DNA of 9,377 nucleotides, taken from positions 1-9,377 of the forward strand of contig JAFSUE010000138.1 of NCBI GenBank assembly GCA_017445435.1, in the 5' to 3' direction. The position numbers and the translations under genes were made by a program. Below the pieces are notes generated by a model. That model ran no database searches, had not been told where the DNA came from, and saw only the letters and a program-made list of their open reading frames with translations. Below are positions 1-6,889 of the stretch, piece by piece; the stretch's first letter is position 1, and the number at the start of each line of letters is the position of its first letter. This DNA is from Selenomonadaceae bacterium. Its GTDB lineage: Bacteria; Bacillota; Negativicutes; Selenomonadales; Selenomonadaceae.

Positions 1-1319
1 GGCGGCACGGAAAATTTTTCACGTACACGCGGCAAACGTATAACCGCGATAACTCCTGCTAAAATCATCGCTACCGAACTGAAAGTTGCACGTGCTGGGA
101 ACGTCGGCGCGGCAATCATTACAAAGTTATTGAAAAGTGCCAGCGCAAATAAAATTACCGCGTACCGTACCGCTGAAAATTTTCTTAGCGCGTCACGTAT
201 GCCAAAACCTTTTACGCCCAATGCACGACGTAACGGCAAGTAGATCAAAAAAATTATCAGCCAATAAATTATCATCTCTTCGGACTTCGACATAAAATTT
301 TCAAAGCGTTCAATAAATTTTTTTGACGTGTCGAGCGACGGGAAAATTTTGTTGACGAAAAAGTCATTGATTGTCGACGTGATAAAGCTATCGTTGAAGT
401 ATGAAAGAATAAAAATTGCAGTGACGGCAATTAATGGGTACGATATGAAAATTTTCTGCGGCTTATTATCGCGCAAAACATTTACCGCGCAGAAGAAAAT
501 TAAAATGGCGGGGAGCAAGTACAAAATCATTTCGGCGTTGCCAGCAATTTGGTTGCCGATGTGCGCTAAAATTCCCTTGCCTTCGCCCTGCACGTCGTAG
601 CGGACGTAATTTCCAGGCGCCGCAATTAAAATTATAACGCCGATTAAACTGCCTAAACTTCCTGCCGCTGACCATAAGCTTGGCTGATTTTTTTTGCGCA
701 GGTACAAAGTAATTGCCGCCGTTAAAAGTGTTACCGTCACGCCTAAATTTTCTACCGAACAGCCAGCAATTAAGCCTAGCAAAAACATTATGACTGCCGC
801 TAAAATATTTTCGCGCAGATTAAATTTTCCAGCCAACGCCAAATTGTACGGCAACAAAAATAAAAGCGCGGGAACTGCTGACCAAAGATAAACTGTCGAG
901 CCGCTCTTCCATACTGCAACTTCGCCGAAATGCGGAAGTGACAGCCACGTTAAAAGCCCTGTTACCGCTAAGATTATCGGTTCATCTAATTTTATTTCGC
1001 GGCGAGCGTGAAAGTAAATTAAAATTACTAAAGCCGTGAAAAAAATTGCGTTGGCTACGTCGAATGGAAATTTTCCTAGCCATAAGAAAAAATTTAAACA
1101 AAATACCGTGAACAATCTGCCGCCGTGCAATAAATAATGATTGTACGTCGATTCGATAACGTCTGAAAAAGATTCGACGTGTTTAGTTGTTCCCCAAATC
1201 ATTGAATAATCGTAATCGTCACGGTGCAACGGCATTAAATAATTTAGCGCGAACATAACGGCGAAAATTAAAATTATCGGCAGTAGGGAATATACCGTAG
1301 GAGAAAATTTTCTTTGCAA
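1..1319 (-). CDS. Polytopic membrane protein, probable DUF6056 family (GT-C-like), C-terminus cut by window edge
   Basis: Reading leftward, the frame stays open from the stop of the kinase gene to the window edge: 439 complete codons with no stop. The product has about ten hydrophobic segments, the first at residues 10-29. A charged HRDDYDYS motif (about 32-39) follows that first segment, then HGGR (65-68), a motif with APGNYVR (234-240) and another with APTFPAR (404-410). This pattern fits what I recall of DUF6056 membrane proteins. An acidic pair after the first membrane helix is also typical of GT-C glycosyltransferases, so a role in transferring sugars outside the membrane is an inference, not a demonstrated function. 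I prefer the TTG start at 1319, because AGGTGAT lies upstream at the right distance; a GTG at 1328, abutting the kinase TAG stop, would add three residues but has a poor ribosome-binding site. It is probably translated with the kinase gene from one transcript. The O-antigen polymerase/ligase-like group is an alternative. Confidence 0.8.
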   Translation of the reverse strand, partial: MQRKFSPTVYSLLPIILIFAVMFALNYLMPLHRDDYDYSMIWGTTKHVESFSDVIESTYNHYLLHGGRLFTVFCLNFFLWLGKFPFDVANAIFFTALVILIYFHARREIKLDEPIILAVTGLLTWLSLPHFGEVAVWKSGSTVYLWSAVPALLFLLPYNLALAGKFNLRENILAAVIMFLLGLIAGCSVENLGVTVTLLTAAITLYLRKKNQPSLWSAAGSLGSLIGVIILIAAPGNYVRYDVQGEGKGILAHIGNQIAGNAEMILYLLPAILIFFCAVNVLRDNKPQKIFISYPLIAVTAIFILSYFNDSFITSTINDFFVNKIFPSLDTSKKFIERFENFMSKSEEMIIYWLIIFLIYLPLRRALGVKGFGIRDALRKFSAVRYAVILFALALFNNFVMIAAPTFPARATFSSVAMILAGVIAVIRLPRVREKFSVP

Positions 1320-1323
1320 ATGA

Positions 1324-1330
1324 ATCACCT
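1324..1330 (-). promoter_or_regulatory. Ribosome-binding site AGGTGAT overlapping the kinase stop codon
   Basis: AGGTGAT matches part of the extended Shine-Dalgarno consensus (AAGGAGGTGAT). Aligned to that consensus it puts the TTG at 1317-1319 about eight bases from the core. It begins inside the TAG stop (1329-1331) of the upstream kinase gene, which suggests translational coupling, and it is the reason for preferring TTG over the GTG at 1326-1328. Confidence 0.55.
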
Positions 1331-4300
1331 AATTTTCTTCATTTAGATAGCGTTTGCCTTCGTCAACAAGTTTGTCATAAAGTTCCATAACTTCGGCATG
1401 GTGGGACTTTATATAATTTTCAGCGTTGAATTTGTCTGATTCGGACGCTTTATCATCTATTAAAATTTTTCCTGCCTTTTCAAGTTGTTTTGCCAGTTCA
1501 CTAACTTTTTCGCCGCCAATTTGCAATGACGTTGACTTCAGCGCGTGGACGAAGACGGTATAATTTTTCCAATCGCCGCTATCAAAAGCCGCTTGAATTT
1601 TTTCTTTGTTTTCGTCTTTGAGTTCACAAAAAATTTCTAAAATCTCCATAAACATATCTTCCATACCGTCACTATATTTTAAGCCCATATCGACATTTAA
1701 ATATTTGTAACCTGCTGAAAGATTTTCATTTGAACTTGGCGCGGCAACTTTATCTGTAGAAATGCCTTCAACTTTTTCCGTCGGCAAATATTCCAACAAC
1801 ATTTCTTCAAGTTTATCGGGATTAATTGGCTTGGTCAGATAGTTATCAAACCCCGCCGCAATGTATTTTTCCTTCGCGCCAGAAATAGCATTGGCAGTTA
1901 AGCAAATAGCAGGCGTATGGCAATTTGGATTTTCATTTTGCGTACGCAATTCGTGAAGTGTTTCAATGCCGTCTTTGTCAGGCATCATATGATCTAAAAA
2001 AATTAGGTCGTACTTCGTGCCTTGCGTCAAAAAAATTCCTTCGTCGCCGTTAATCGCAGTGTCGATTTTCATTTTAGTTTGTTTCAAAAGATTTTTAAAA
2101 ACCATTAAATTCATTGAATTATCGTCAACCACGAGAATTTGAGAAGTTGGCGCGGTAAATTTTTCTCTATATTTTTTTCGCTCCTTCAAAGTAGCTTTAT
2201 ACGACGCCTCATAATCGCCCAACGGTTCCCATTTAATAACTTTCTGCTTAAGTTCAAATGAAACTTTCGTCCCCAAACCGTAAATGCTCTCAACTTTAAG
2301 GTTACTTTTCATCAAGTACAGCAAATTTTGAGTAATCGCCATACCTAAGCCCGTGCCTTCAATGTTTCTGTTGCGCTCTTCATCAATGCGTTGAAATTCG
2401 GCAAAAAGTTTGTTCATATGTTCAGGCTTAATGCCGATACCTGTATCTTTTACCGTGACAAGCAGAATTACGCTGTCTGATTCGTCGGCAAGGCGTTTAA
2501 AGCCAATGGAAAAAGTCACGCTGCCTTTTTCGGTGTACTTTACAGCGTTTGTCAAAATGTTGGTTATAACTTGCTTGATTCGGACTTCGTCGCCGTATAA
2601 AATTTTCGGTAGATTTTTATCAAACTCAAGGAATAATGAAAGCCCTTTATCATCTGCCTTGATGTGAATCATATTTACCAAGTCGTTAATAAGGGAGGAA
2701 AGGTCGTAATTGACGGGAATAATTTCAATTTTGCCCGCCTCAATTTTGCTGAAGTCTAAAATATCGTTAATTATTCCCAACAGCGTACTGCCAGCCGTTT
2801 TAATACTTTCCGCGTAAGAAATAATTTCTGAATCTTTACTTTCCCTAAGAATAATTTCATTCATACCCAAAATTGCGTTAATCGGCGTACGAATTTCATG
2901 GCTCATGTTGGAAAGGAAAGACGACTTAGCCTCACTAGCGGCAAATGCGCGTTCCGAAAGATTTATCAGCGCGTCACGTTCTTTTTTTTCTTTGTCAATA
3001 TCTTCAATCAGCCAAAGTACATTCGACACAGCGCCATTTCTCAAACGTTGAGACGCAATAAAACGAATTCTGCGCCACTTTTGCTCAACATTTTTATATT
3101 CAATCGCTACGGTGTCGGAATCTTTCAAGCGGTCATTCAACGTAGCAAGATTTATAAATTTAAGTGTGTCGTCCAAAGAAATTTTATTTACCCTTTGCCG
3201 AGTGAAAGCCTCTAACATAGCGCTTGCACTTTTATATTTTTCCTTTGATAATGCGCCAGCTATAAACTTTGTCGACTGAATTTCCTTGAAAGTATTTTCA
3301 ATAATATCTATGTCGTACACGGACAAATAAATATTTGAAAGTGACGAAAGTTGTTCATTCAGTTCCTTAACCTTGCTGTACTGCTGATTCGATTTGTTGA
3401 GAATGTACGAAAGGATTAGCACGATGATAACTACAACTAGAATTGTGATTATTAAAAGAATTTTCAGCGGCTTGAAAACGCCAGTTGCATTTTTTACGGT
3501 AAGGCAACGCCAGTCATTTTCAATTTTTTCAGAGTAAACGATATAGTGTTCGCCTTGAAAGTCAAATTCAAAAAAATCATCATTCGCGTTTCTTTCGTTA
3601 GTTAAAATGACGCTCCAAAAATTATTTTTTTCGTCACGATAATTTTTTCCAATTTCATTTTTATCTGAATGGGCAACGACCATATCGCGGCTATCCAAAA
3701 TAAATTCAACATCAGATTTGCCAGATTTTACGGACTCTTCTGTAATATTTTGGACTTGGTCAAGCACAATATCCATAGCAACAATGCTTTTGCCGTCGAC
3801 AAGTTTTTTAGAAATTGTCATGGTAATTTTGCCAGTTTGAGCGTCAAGGTATGGATCAATCAGCGTTATATTTCCATTGCTTGCTATAGTTTTAGTGTAC
3901 CAAGGACGTTCTGTCGGTTTAAAATCTGCGCCAGGAACCCATAACGCGCCGTCGAGATATTCGCCATTGATATAGCCGTAAAGACCAGTTGTATTTTCAA
4001 AAACGGTGCTAGTGACGGCGGTTGACTGTCCAACTAGATAGTCAAGAATTTCCGCGTTAGTTCTATTATTCTTTAGCATACCGTCAATCGTGTAGGCAGT
4101 TAGTTTAATCGCGTCAATGCTTGTGGAAAGATAATTGCTAAGATAATTTTTTGACTGAATCGCGGCGGATTGTCCATTTTTGATAATACTTTCGCGCGTC
4201 TGATTGTAAAGCATATTGTAATATGAAAGTACGACGCCAACAAAAAATGCGATGACAACGGAATAAATTAAAATTTTTTTTATGGTAGCGCGTTTTTTTT

Positions 4301-4337
4301 CGCTCACAATATTTTTTGACTGTGTCGTCTGATTCAC
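1329..4337 (-). CDS. Tripartite hybrid sensor histidine kinase (dCache-PAS-HisKA-HATPase-REC-Hpt)
   Basis: A 1002-residue inner-membrane sensor kinase carrying a whole phosphorelay. Order from the GTG start: membrane helix 1 (about 20-40); an extracellular double-Cache sensor with RPWY (144-147) and the following DPYLDA stretch; membrane helix 2 (about 293-313); a PAS-like segment (about 330-450); HisKA with the H-box SHEIRTP and His480; HATPase with Asn597 (N-box), DTGIG from Asp631 and GTGLG (661-665); a receiver domain with acidic pair Asp738/Asp739, phospho-acceptor Asp782 in FLDHMMP and Lys836 in TKPI; and a C-terminal Hpt domain with His931 in HALKS. All catalytic residues are intact, so it should be active. 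The GTG at 4335-4337 is chosen because GGAGG sits eight bases upstream; an in-frame TTG at 4350-4352 overlaps that site. The architecture resembles BarA/ArcB-type kinases. The ligand is unknown, though dCache domains often bind amino acids or other small metabolites. No response regulator gene lies in this window. Confidence 0.95.
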   Translation of the reverse strand: MNQTTQSKNIVSEKKRATIKKILIYSVVIAFFVGVVLSYYNMLYNQTRESIIKNGQSAAIQSKNYLSNYLSTSIDAIKLTAYTIDGMLKNNRTNAEILDYLVGQSTAVTSTVFENTTGLYGYINGEYLDGALWVPGADFKPTERPWYTKTIASNGNITLIDPYLDAQTGKITMTISKKLVDGKSIVAMDIVLDQVQNITEESVKSGKSDVEFILDSRDMVVAHSDKNEIGKNYRDEKNNFWSVILTNERNANDDFFEFDFQGEHYIVYSEKIENDWRCLTVKNATGVFKPLKILLIITILVVVIIVLILSYILNKSNQQYSKVKELNEQLSSLSNIYLSVYDIDIIENTFKEIQSTKFIAGALSKEKYKSASAMLEAFTRQRVNKISLDDTLKFINLATLNDRLKDSDTVAIEYKNVEQKWRRIRFIASQRLRNGAVSNVLWLIEDIDKEKKERDALINLSERAFAASEAKSSFLSNMSHEIRTPINAILGMNEIILRESKDSEIISYAESIKTAGSTLLGIINDILDFSKIEAGKIEIIPVNYDLSSLINDLVNMIHIKADDKGLSLFLEFDKNLPKILYGDEVRIKQVITNILTNAVKYTEKGSVTFSIGFKRLADESDSVILLVTVKDTGIGIKPEHMNKLFAEFQRIDEERNRNIEGTGLGMAITQNLLYLMKSNLKVESIYGLGTKVSFELKQKVIKWEPLGDYEASYKATLKERKKYREKFTAPTSQILVVDDNSMNLMVFKNLLKQTKMKIDTAINGDEGIFLTQGTKYDLIFLDHMMPDKDGIETLHELRTQNENPNCHTPAICLTANAISGAKEKYIAAGFDNYLTKPINPDKLEEMLLEYLPTEKVEGISTDKVAAPSSNENLSAGYKYLNVDMGLKYSDGMEDMFMEILEIFCELKDENKEKIQAAFDSGDWKNYTVFVHALKSTSLQIGGEKVSELAKQLEKAGKILIDDKASESDKFNAENYIKSHHAEVMELYDKLVDEGKRYLNEEN

Positions 4338-4345
4338 AAAAATTT

Positions 4346-4350
4346 CCTCC
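4346..4350 (-). promoter_or_regulatory. Ribosome-binding site GGAGG deciding the kinase GTG start
   Basis: GGAGG lies eight bases before the GTG at 4335-4337. The longer reading frame starting with TTG at 4350-4352 would overlap this site and has no site of its own, so it is less likely. Confidence 0.8.
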
Positions 4351-4370
4351 AAATGCTAGAAACAAAATAT

Positions 4371-4399
4371 ATTTTAACATTTAAGTTTGATTCATACAA
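4371..4399 (-). promoter_or_regulatory. Predicted sigma-70 promoter for the kinase operon
   Basis: On the minus strand, TTGTAT (4394-4399) is followed by a 17-base spacer and TAAAAT (4371-4376). The TGT just before the -10 makes an extended -10 element. The start of transcription would be near 4364, giving a leader of about 27 bases before the GTG. The -35 is weak (three of six matches); the -10 has five of six. Confidence 0.5.
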
Positions 4400-4402
4400 T
4401 AT

Positions 4403-4430
4403 TTGAAAGTTTGCGTATTCGTGATATAAT
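4403..4430 (+). promoter_or_regulatory. Predicted sigma-70 promoter for the threonine dehydratase operon
   Basis: TTGAAA (4403-4408), a 16-base spacer and a perfect TATAAT (4425-4430), with TG at 4422-4423 forming an extended -10. Transcription would start near 4437, leaving only about 25 bases before the TTG start. That is too short for a T-box, riboswitch or leader-peptide attenuator. Its -35 is three bases from the -35 of the divergent kinase promoter. Confidence 0.65.
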
Positions 4431-4445
4431 TTCTGCGTTTTGAAT

Positions 4446-4451
4446 GAGGAG
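4446..4451 (+). promoter_or_regulatory. Ribosome-binding site GAGGAG deciding the ilvA TTG start
   Basis: GAGGAG lies ten bases before TTG at 4462-4464. The in-frame ATG at 4444-4446 overlaps this site and lies only about seven bases after the predicted transcription start, so it is unlikely to be the main start. Confidence 0.65.
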
Positions 4452-4461
4452 TGAAAAAATT

Positions 4462-5733
4462 TTGAGTAACAAAGTTGAAGATACCGCAGAAAAAATTTTA
4501 GACGCCGCGTCAATCGTTGAGAGTACGACCATTGCTGACGTGTACCGCGCAGATAAACAGTTGGCTGGCATTGTTAAGAAAACTAAATTAATTCCTAGCG
4601 ATTTTTTTTCCGAGCAGAGCGGCAATTTAATTTTTCTTAAGCCCGAAAATATGCAACACACTGGCGCGTTCAAACTGCGCGGAGCGTACAACAAAATTTC
4701 ACAGCTTACTGACGAAGAAAAAGCCAAAGGCGTTATAACTTCGTCTGCAGGTAACCACGCTCAAGGTGTTGCATACGCCGCGCAGAAGTTGGGCGTTAAA
4801 TCTGTAATTTGTATGCCAGCTACGACGCCAATTTTAAAAGTTGAAGCTACTAGAGCATTGGGCGCTGAAGTTGTCCTGCACGGTGACGGTTTCGACGACG
4901 CCTTTACGTACAGCCTTCAACTGCAAAAAAAATTCGGCTACGTATACGTCCACCCTTTCAATGATAGGGAAGTTTTACTTGGTCAAGGTACGACGGCGCT
5001 TGAAATTATTAATGAACTCAAAGACGTTGACGCAATTTTAGTACCGATTGGCGGCGGCGGCTTTGCATCTGGCGTAGCGCTTGCAACAAAAGTTGTTAGT
5101 CCGCACGTGAAAGTTATCGGCGTTGAACCTGAAAATGCCGCGTGTATGAAAGCCGCGCTTGACGCTGGAAAAATTGTAACGTTAAGCGGCGCTGATACCG
5201 TTGCTGACGGTTGCGCAGTGAAGACGGCGGGAACTTTAACTTTTGAGTTTTGCAAAAAATATCTTGACGAAATTATTACCGTCAATGAAATGGAAATTAT
5301 GTCGGCGCTTTTAAGTTTGATTGAAAAGCACAAACTTATTGCGGAAGGCGCAGGCGTTTTGAGTTTAGCGGCGTTGAATAAGTTGCCGTTCAAAGGGAAA
5401 AAAGTTGTGGCGATTATCAGCGGCGGGAACATTGACATTTCCACTTTGTCGGCGCTGATTGATAAGGCATTAATTGCACGCGGCAGAATTTTTTATTTTG
5501 CAGTACAGCTTGCTGATAAGCCTGGCGAACTTTTGAACGTTGCAAAAATTTTAGCGGATGAAAATGCTAACGTCGTCCGCCTTGATCACAATCAAGCCCG
5601 CGTGACTGACAGCTTTAAAAAAGTTTTGCTTGGCGTGACTGTTGAAACGCATAACCACGAACATATTGAAAGAATTGTCCGCGCCTTGAATAAAAAAGGT
5701 TATGAAGTTGAAAAAATTGATTTGCTTAGATAA
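4462..5733 (+). CDS. ilvA: Threonine ammonia-lyase (threonine dehydratase) with one C-terminal ACT domain
   Basis: A PLP enzyme that deaminates L-threonine to 2-oxobutanoate and ammonia, the first step of isoleucine synthesis or of threonine breakdown. The 423 residues from TTG show a fold-type II core: FKLRGA with the PLP lysine at about Lys71, SAGNHAQG (95-102) for substrate and cofactor binding, the glycine loop PIGGGG (195-200) that holds the PLP phosphate, and SGGN near 320. A single ACT domain fills about 342-423 and is the likely site of allosteric control by isoleucine or another amino acid. Length and layout fit the short single-ACT type rather than the E. coli IlvA type with a double ACT-like domain, so the catabolic name tdcB is an alternative. 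The N-terminus carries an extra polar segment of about 25 residues, and the usual RTPL motif near 44 reads KTKL. It is first in a three-gene plus-strand group. Confidence 0.93.
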   Translation: MSNKVEDTAEKILDAASIVESTTIADVYRADKQLAGIVKKTKLIPSDFFSEQSGNLIFLKPENMQHTGAFKLRGAYNKISQLTDEEKAKGVITSSAGNHAQGVAYAAQKLGVKSVICMPATTPILKVEATRALGAEVVLHGDGFDDAFTYSLQLQKKFGYVYVHPFNDREVLLGQGTTALEIINELKDVDAILVPIGGGGFASGVALATKVVSPHVKVIGVEPENAACMKAALDAGKIVTLSGADTVADGCAVKTAGTLTFEFCKKYLDEIITVNEMEIMSALLSLIEKHKLIAEGAGVLSLAALNKLPFKGKKVVAIISGGNIDISTLSALIDKALIARGRIFYFAVQLADKPGELLNVAKILADENANVVRLDHNQARVTDSFKKVLLGVTVETHNHEHIERIVRALNKKGYEVEKIDLLR

Positions 5734-5770
5734 GGTTATAGGGTGTAGGAAATTTTCTTAAAGGATAAAA

Positions 5771-5775
5771 AGGAG
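5771..5775 (+). promoter_or_regulatory. Ribosome-binding site AGGAG for the TTG-started AIM24 gene
   Basis: AGGAG sits nine bases before TTG at 5785-5787. It supports a TTG start where no nearby in-frame ATG precedes the conserved N-terminus. Confidence 0.75.
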
Positions 5776-5784
5776 CTGAATATT

Positions 5785-6474
5785 TTGAAGTACGAAATTT
5801 TGTATCCAGAAGCTTTTCCGATTGTAAAGTTTCACTTGAACAGAGGCGAAAAGATTAAAGCCGAATCAGACGCGATGATTGCAATGTCAGCTACCGTCGA
5901 CGTTGAAGGCAAAATGGAAGGCGGCATTTTAAGCGGTCTTGCAAGAAAATTTTTGTCTGGCGAAAGTATGTTCTTTCAAGAACTTCACGCAGTACGCGGC
6001 AATGGCGAAGTTTTAATCGGTCAAGCACAACCTGGCGGCATTTTGGATTTGGAACTTGACGGCAGTTACGGCTTGAGGATTCAGAAAAATGGCTTTTTGG
6101 CGTCGACTGAAGGAATTGATGTAAGTACGAAAGTACAGAATATAGCGCAGGGACTTTTCAGCGGCGAAGGATTTTTCATCTTGAAAGCTAGCGGTCACGG
6201 CACAGTTTTTGTGTCAAGTTACGGCGTGATTCATCCTATAAATCTTGAAAGCGGCGAAGAAGTCATCATCGACAACGGACATTTAGTCGCTTGGCCCGAT
6301 TATATGGAATACAAAATTGAAAAGGCGTCACGCGGCATTGTTTCCAGCTTTACTTCTGGTGAAGGACTTGTCTGCAGATTTCGCGGACCTGGTACGGTGC
6401 TGATTCAGACGCGCAACCCTGACAGCTTTACTGATTGGATTCGTAGCATGATCCCTGTAGCTAGCAATTCATAA
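5785..6474 (+). CDS. AIM24 family protein (TIGR00266-type)
   Basis: A 229-residue soluble protein rich in beta-strands and glycine, with no signal peptide or membrane segment. Family hallmarks visible are an early MIAMSATVDVEGKM stretch (31-44), a GGILSGLARKF region followed by GESMFF (about 46-64), the short AQPGG turn (81-85) and a late GPGTVLIQTRNP segment (201-212). AIM24 proteins form a double-psi or tryptophan-RNA-binding-attenuator-like beta fold; the bacterial members have no settled function, although the yeast homologue affects mitochondrial inner-membrane organisation. The length is usual for the family. It lies 51 bases after ilvA with no terminator in between, so it is probably cotranscribed, but nothing in the sequence ties it to amino-acid metabolism. 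The family call is confident; the cellular role is unknown. Confidence 0.88.
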   Translation: MKYEILYPEAFPIVKFHLNRGEKIKAESDAMIAMSATVDVEGKMEGGILSGLARKFLSGESMFFQELHAVRGNGEVLIGQAQPGGILDLELDGSYGLRIQKNGFLASTEGIDVSTKVQNIAQGLFSGEGFFILKASGHGTVFVSSYGVIHPINLESGEEVIIDNGHLVAWPDYMEYKIEKASRGIVSSFTSGEGLVCRFRGPGTVLIQTRNPDSFTDWIRSMIPVASNS

Positions 6475-6499
6475 AATTTTCCGTGTAAGATTTTCAACC

Positions 6500-6889
6500 A
6501 TGCAAATTTTTTTCACGCTTTTATTAATTTTAATCGTGGCGATTTTTTTAGCGGGAACTTTCCGCGCTTACCAAATGTCAAAAAAATCTGTAGCGCTCAT
6601 TGAAAAGTACGAAGACAAAAAAAATAATCCTCAACTTATCGAAGAAATTTTTTCCGCGATAAGCAAGGATTTTTTTCTGCGCAGAATTTTAACTAAGCAC
6701 AACGCTACAATCGATGACATTGCCAAACTTCACAAAAAACTTTTGAAGTGGGGAGATTTTCGCAAGTACAATCGCTACGTGCCGATAACTTCATTTTTCA
6801 ATCGGACGACGCTTGATTATCTTTTGACGCACAAAGACGACGACGCCAAGTCTTTAACTACAAAGATGATGAATCACTTTCACTTTTAA
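6500..6889 (+). CDS. Small membrane-anchored protein of unknown function
   Basis: I do not recognise this 129-residue protein. It has one hydrophobic segment at residues 3-20, which reads as an uncleaved N-terminal anchor because no clear signal-peptidase site follows, and then a strongly charged, mostly helical tail. The tail has an RRILTKHNA segment (61-69), a Lys/Leu-rich helix (76-83) ending at KWGDFRKYNRY (83-93), and a His-rich end (HFHF). It starts 25 bases after the AIM24 gene and has only a weak ribosome-binding site (TAAGA, about nine bases upstream), so it may depend on translation of the gene before it. Codon use matches its neighbours, and the frame is not a mirror of a larger gene on the other strand, which supports it being real. 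Its stop codon overlaps that of the convergent nlpC-like gene. Confidence 0.75.
   Translation: MQIFFTLLLILIVAIFLAGTFRAYQMSKKSVALIEKYEDKKNNPQLIEEIFSAISKDFFLRRILTKHNATIDDIAKLHKKLLKWGDFRKYNRYVPITSFFNRTTLDYLLTHKDDDAKSLTTKMMNHFHF

Noticed and set aside
17..33. A 17-base direct repeat shared with 8617-8633
   Set aside because: Both copies encode Pro-Arg-Val-Arg-Glu in the same frame with the same codons in unrelated genes (membrane protein and mqnE). Shared codon preference explains it; flanks differ at once.
328..891. Short plus-strand reading frames at 328-600 and 694-891
   Set aside because: They lie antisense to a continuous 439-codon membrane-protein frame with clear helices and motifs, and have no family resemblance or ribosome-binding sites.
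2982..2989. Possible programmed -1 frameshift site (A8, in-frame A AAA AAA) in the kinase gene
   Set aside because: A slip would give a stop two codons later and a product lacking the kinase core; no downstream pairing structure is evident, and similar A/T runs occur in several genes.
4444..4446. ATG as the ilvA start
   Set aside because: It overlaps the GAGGAG site and falls about seven bases after the predicted transcription start, while TTG 4462 is correctly spaced.
4392..5444. Minus-strand frames at 4392-4727 and 4983-5444
   Set aside because: They mirror the threonine dehydratase coding sequence, which has all catalytic motifs; the opposite frames are codon-bias shadows.
5734..5784. 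Separate promoter for the AIM24 gene
   Set aside because: The 51-base gap holds a ribosome-binding site but no convincing -35/-10 pair at proper spacing.
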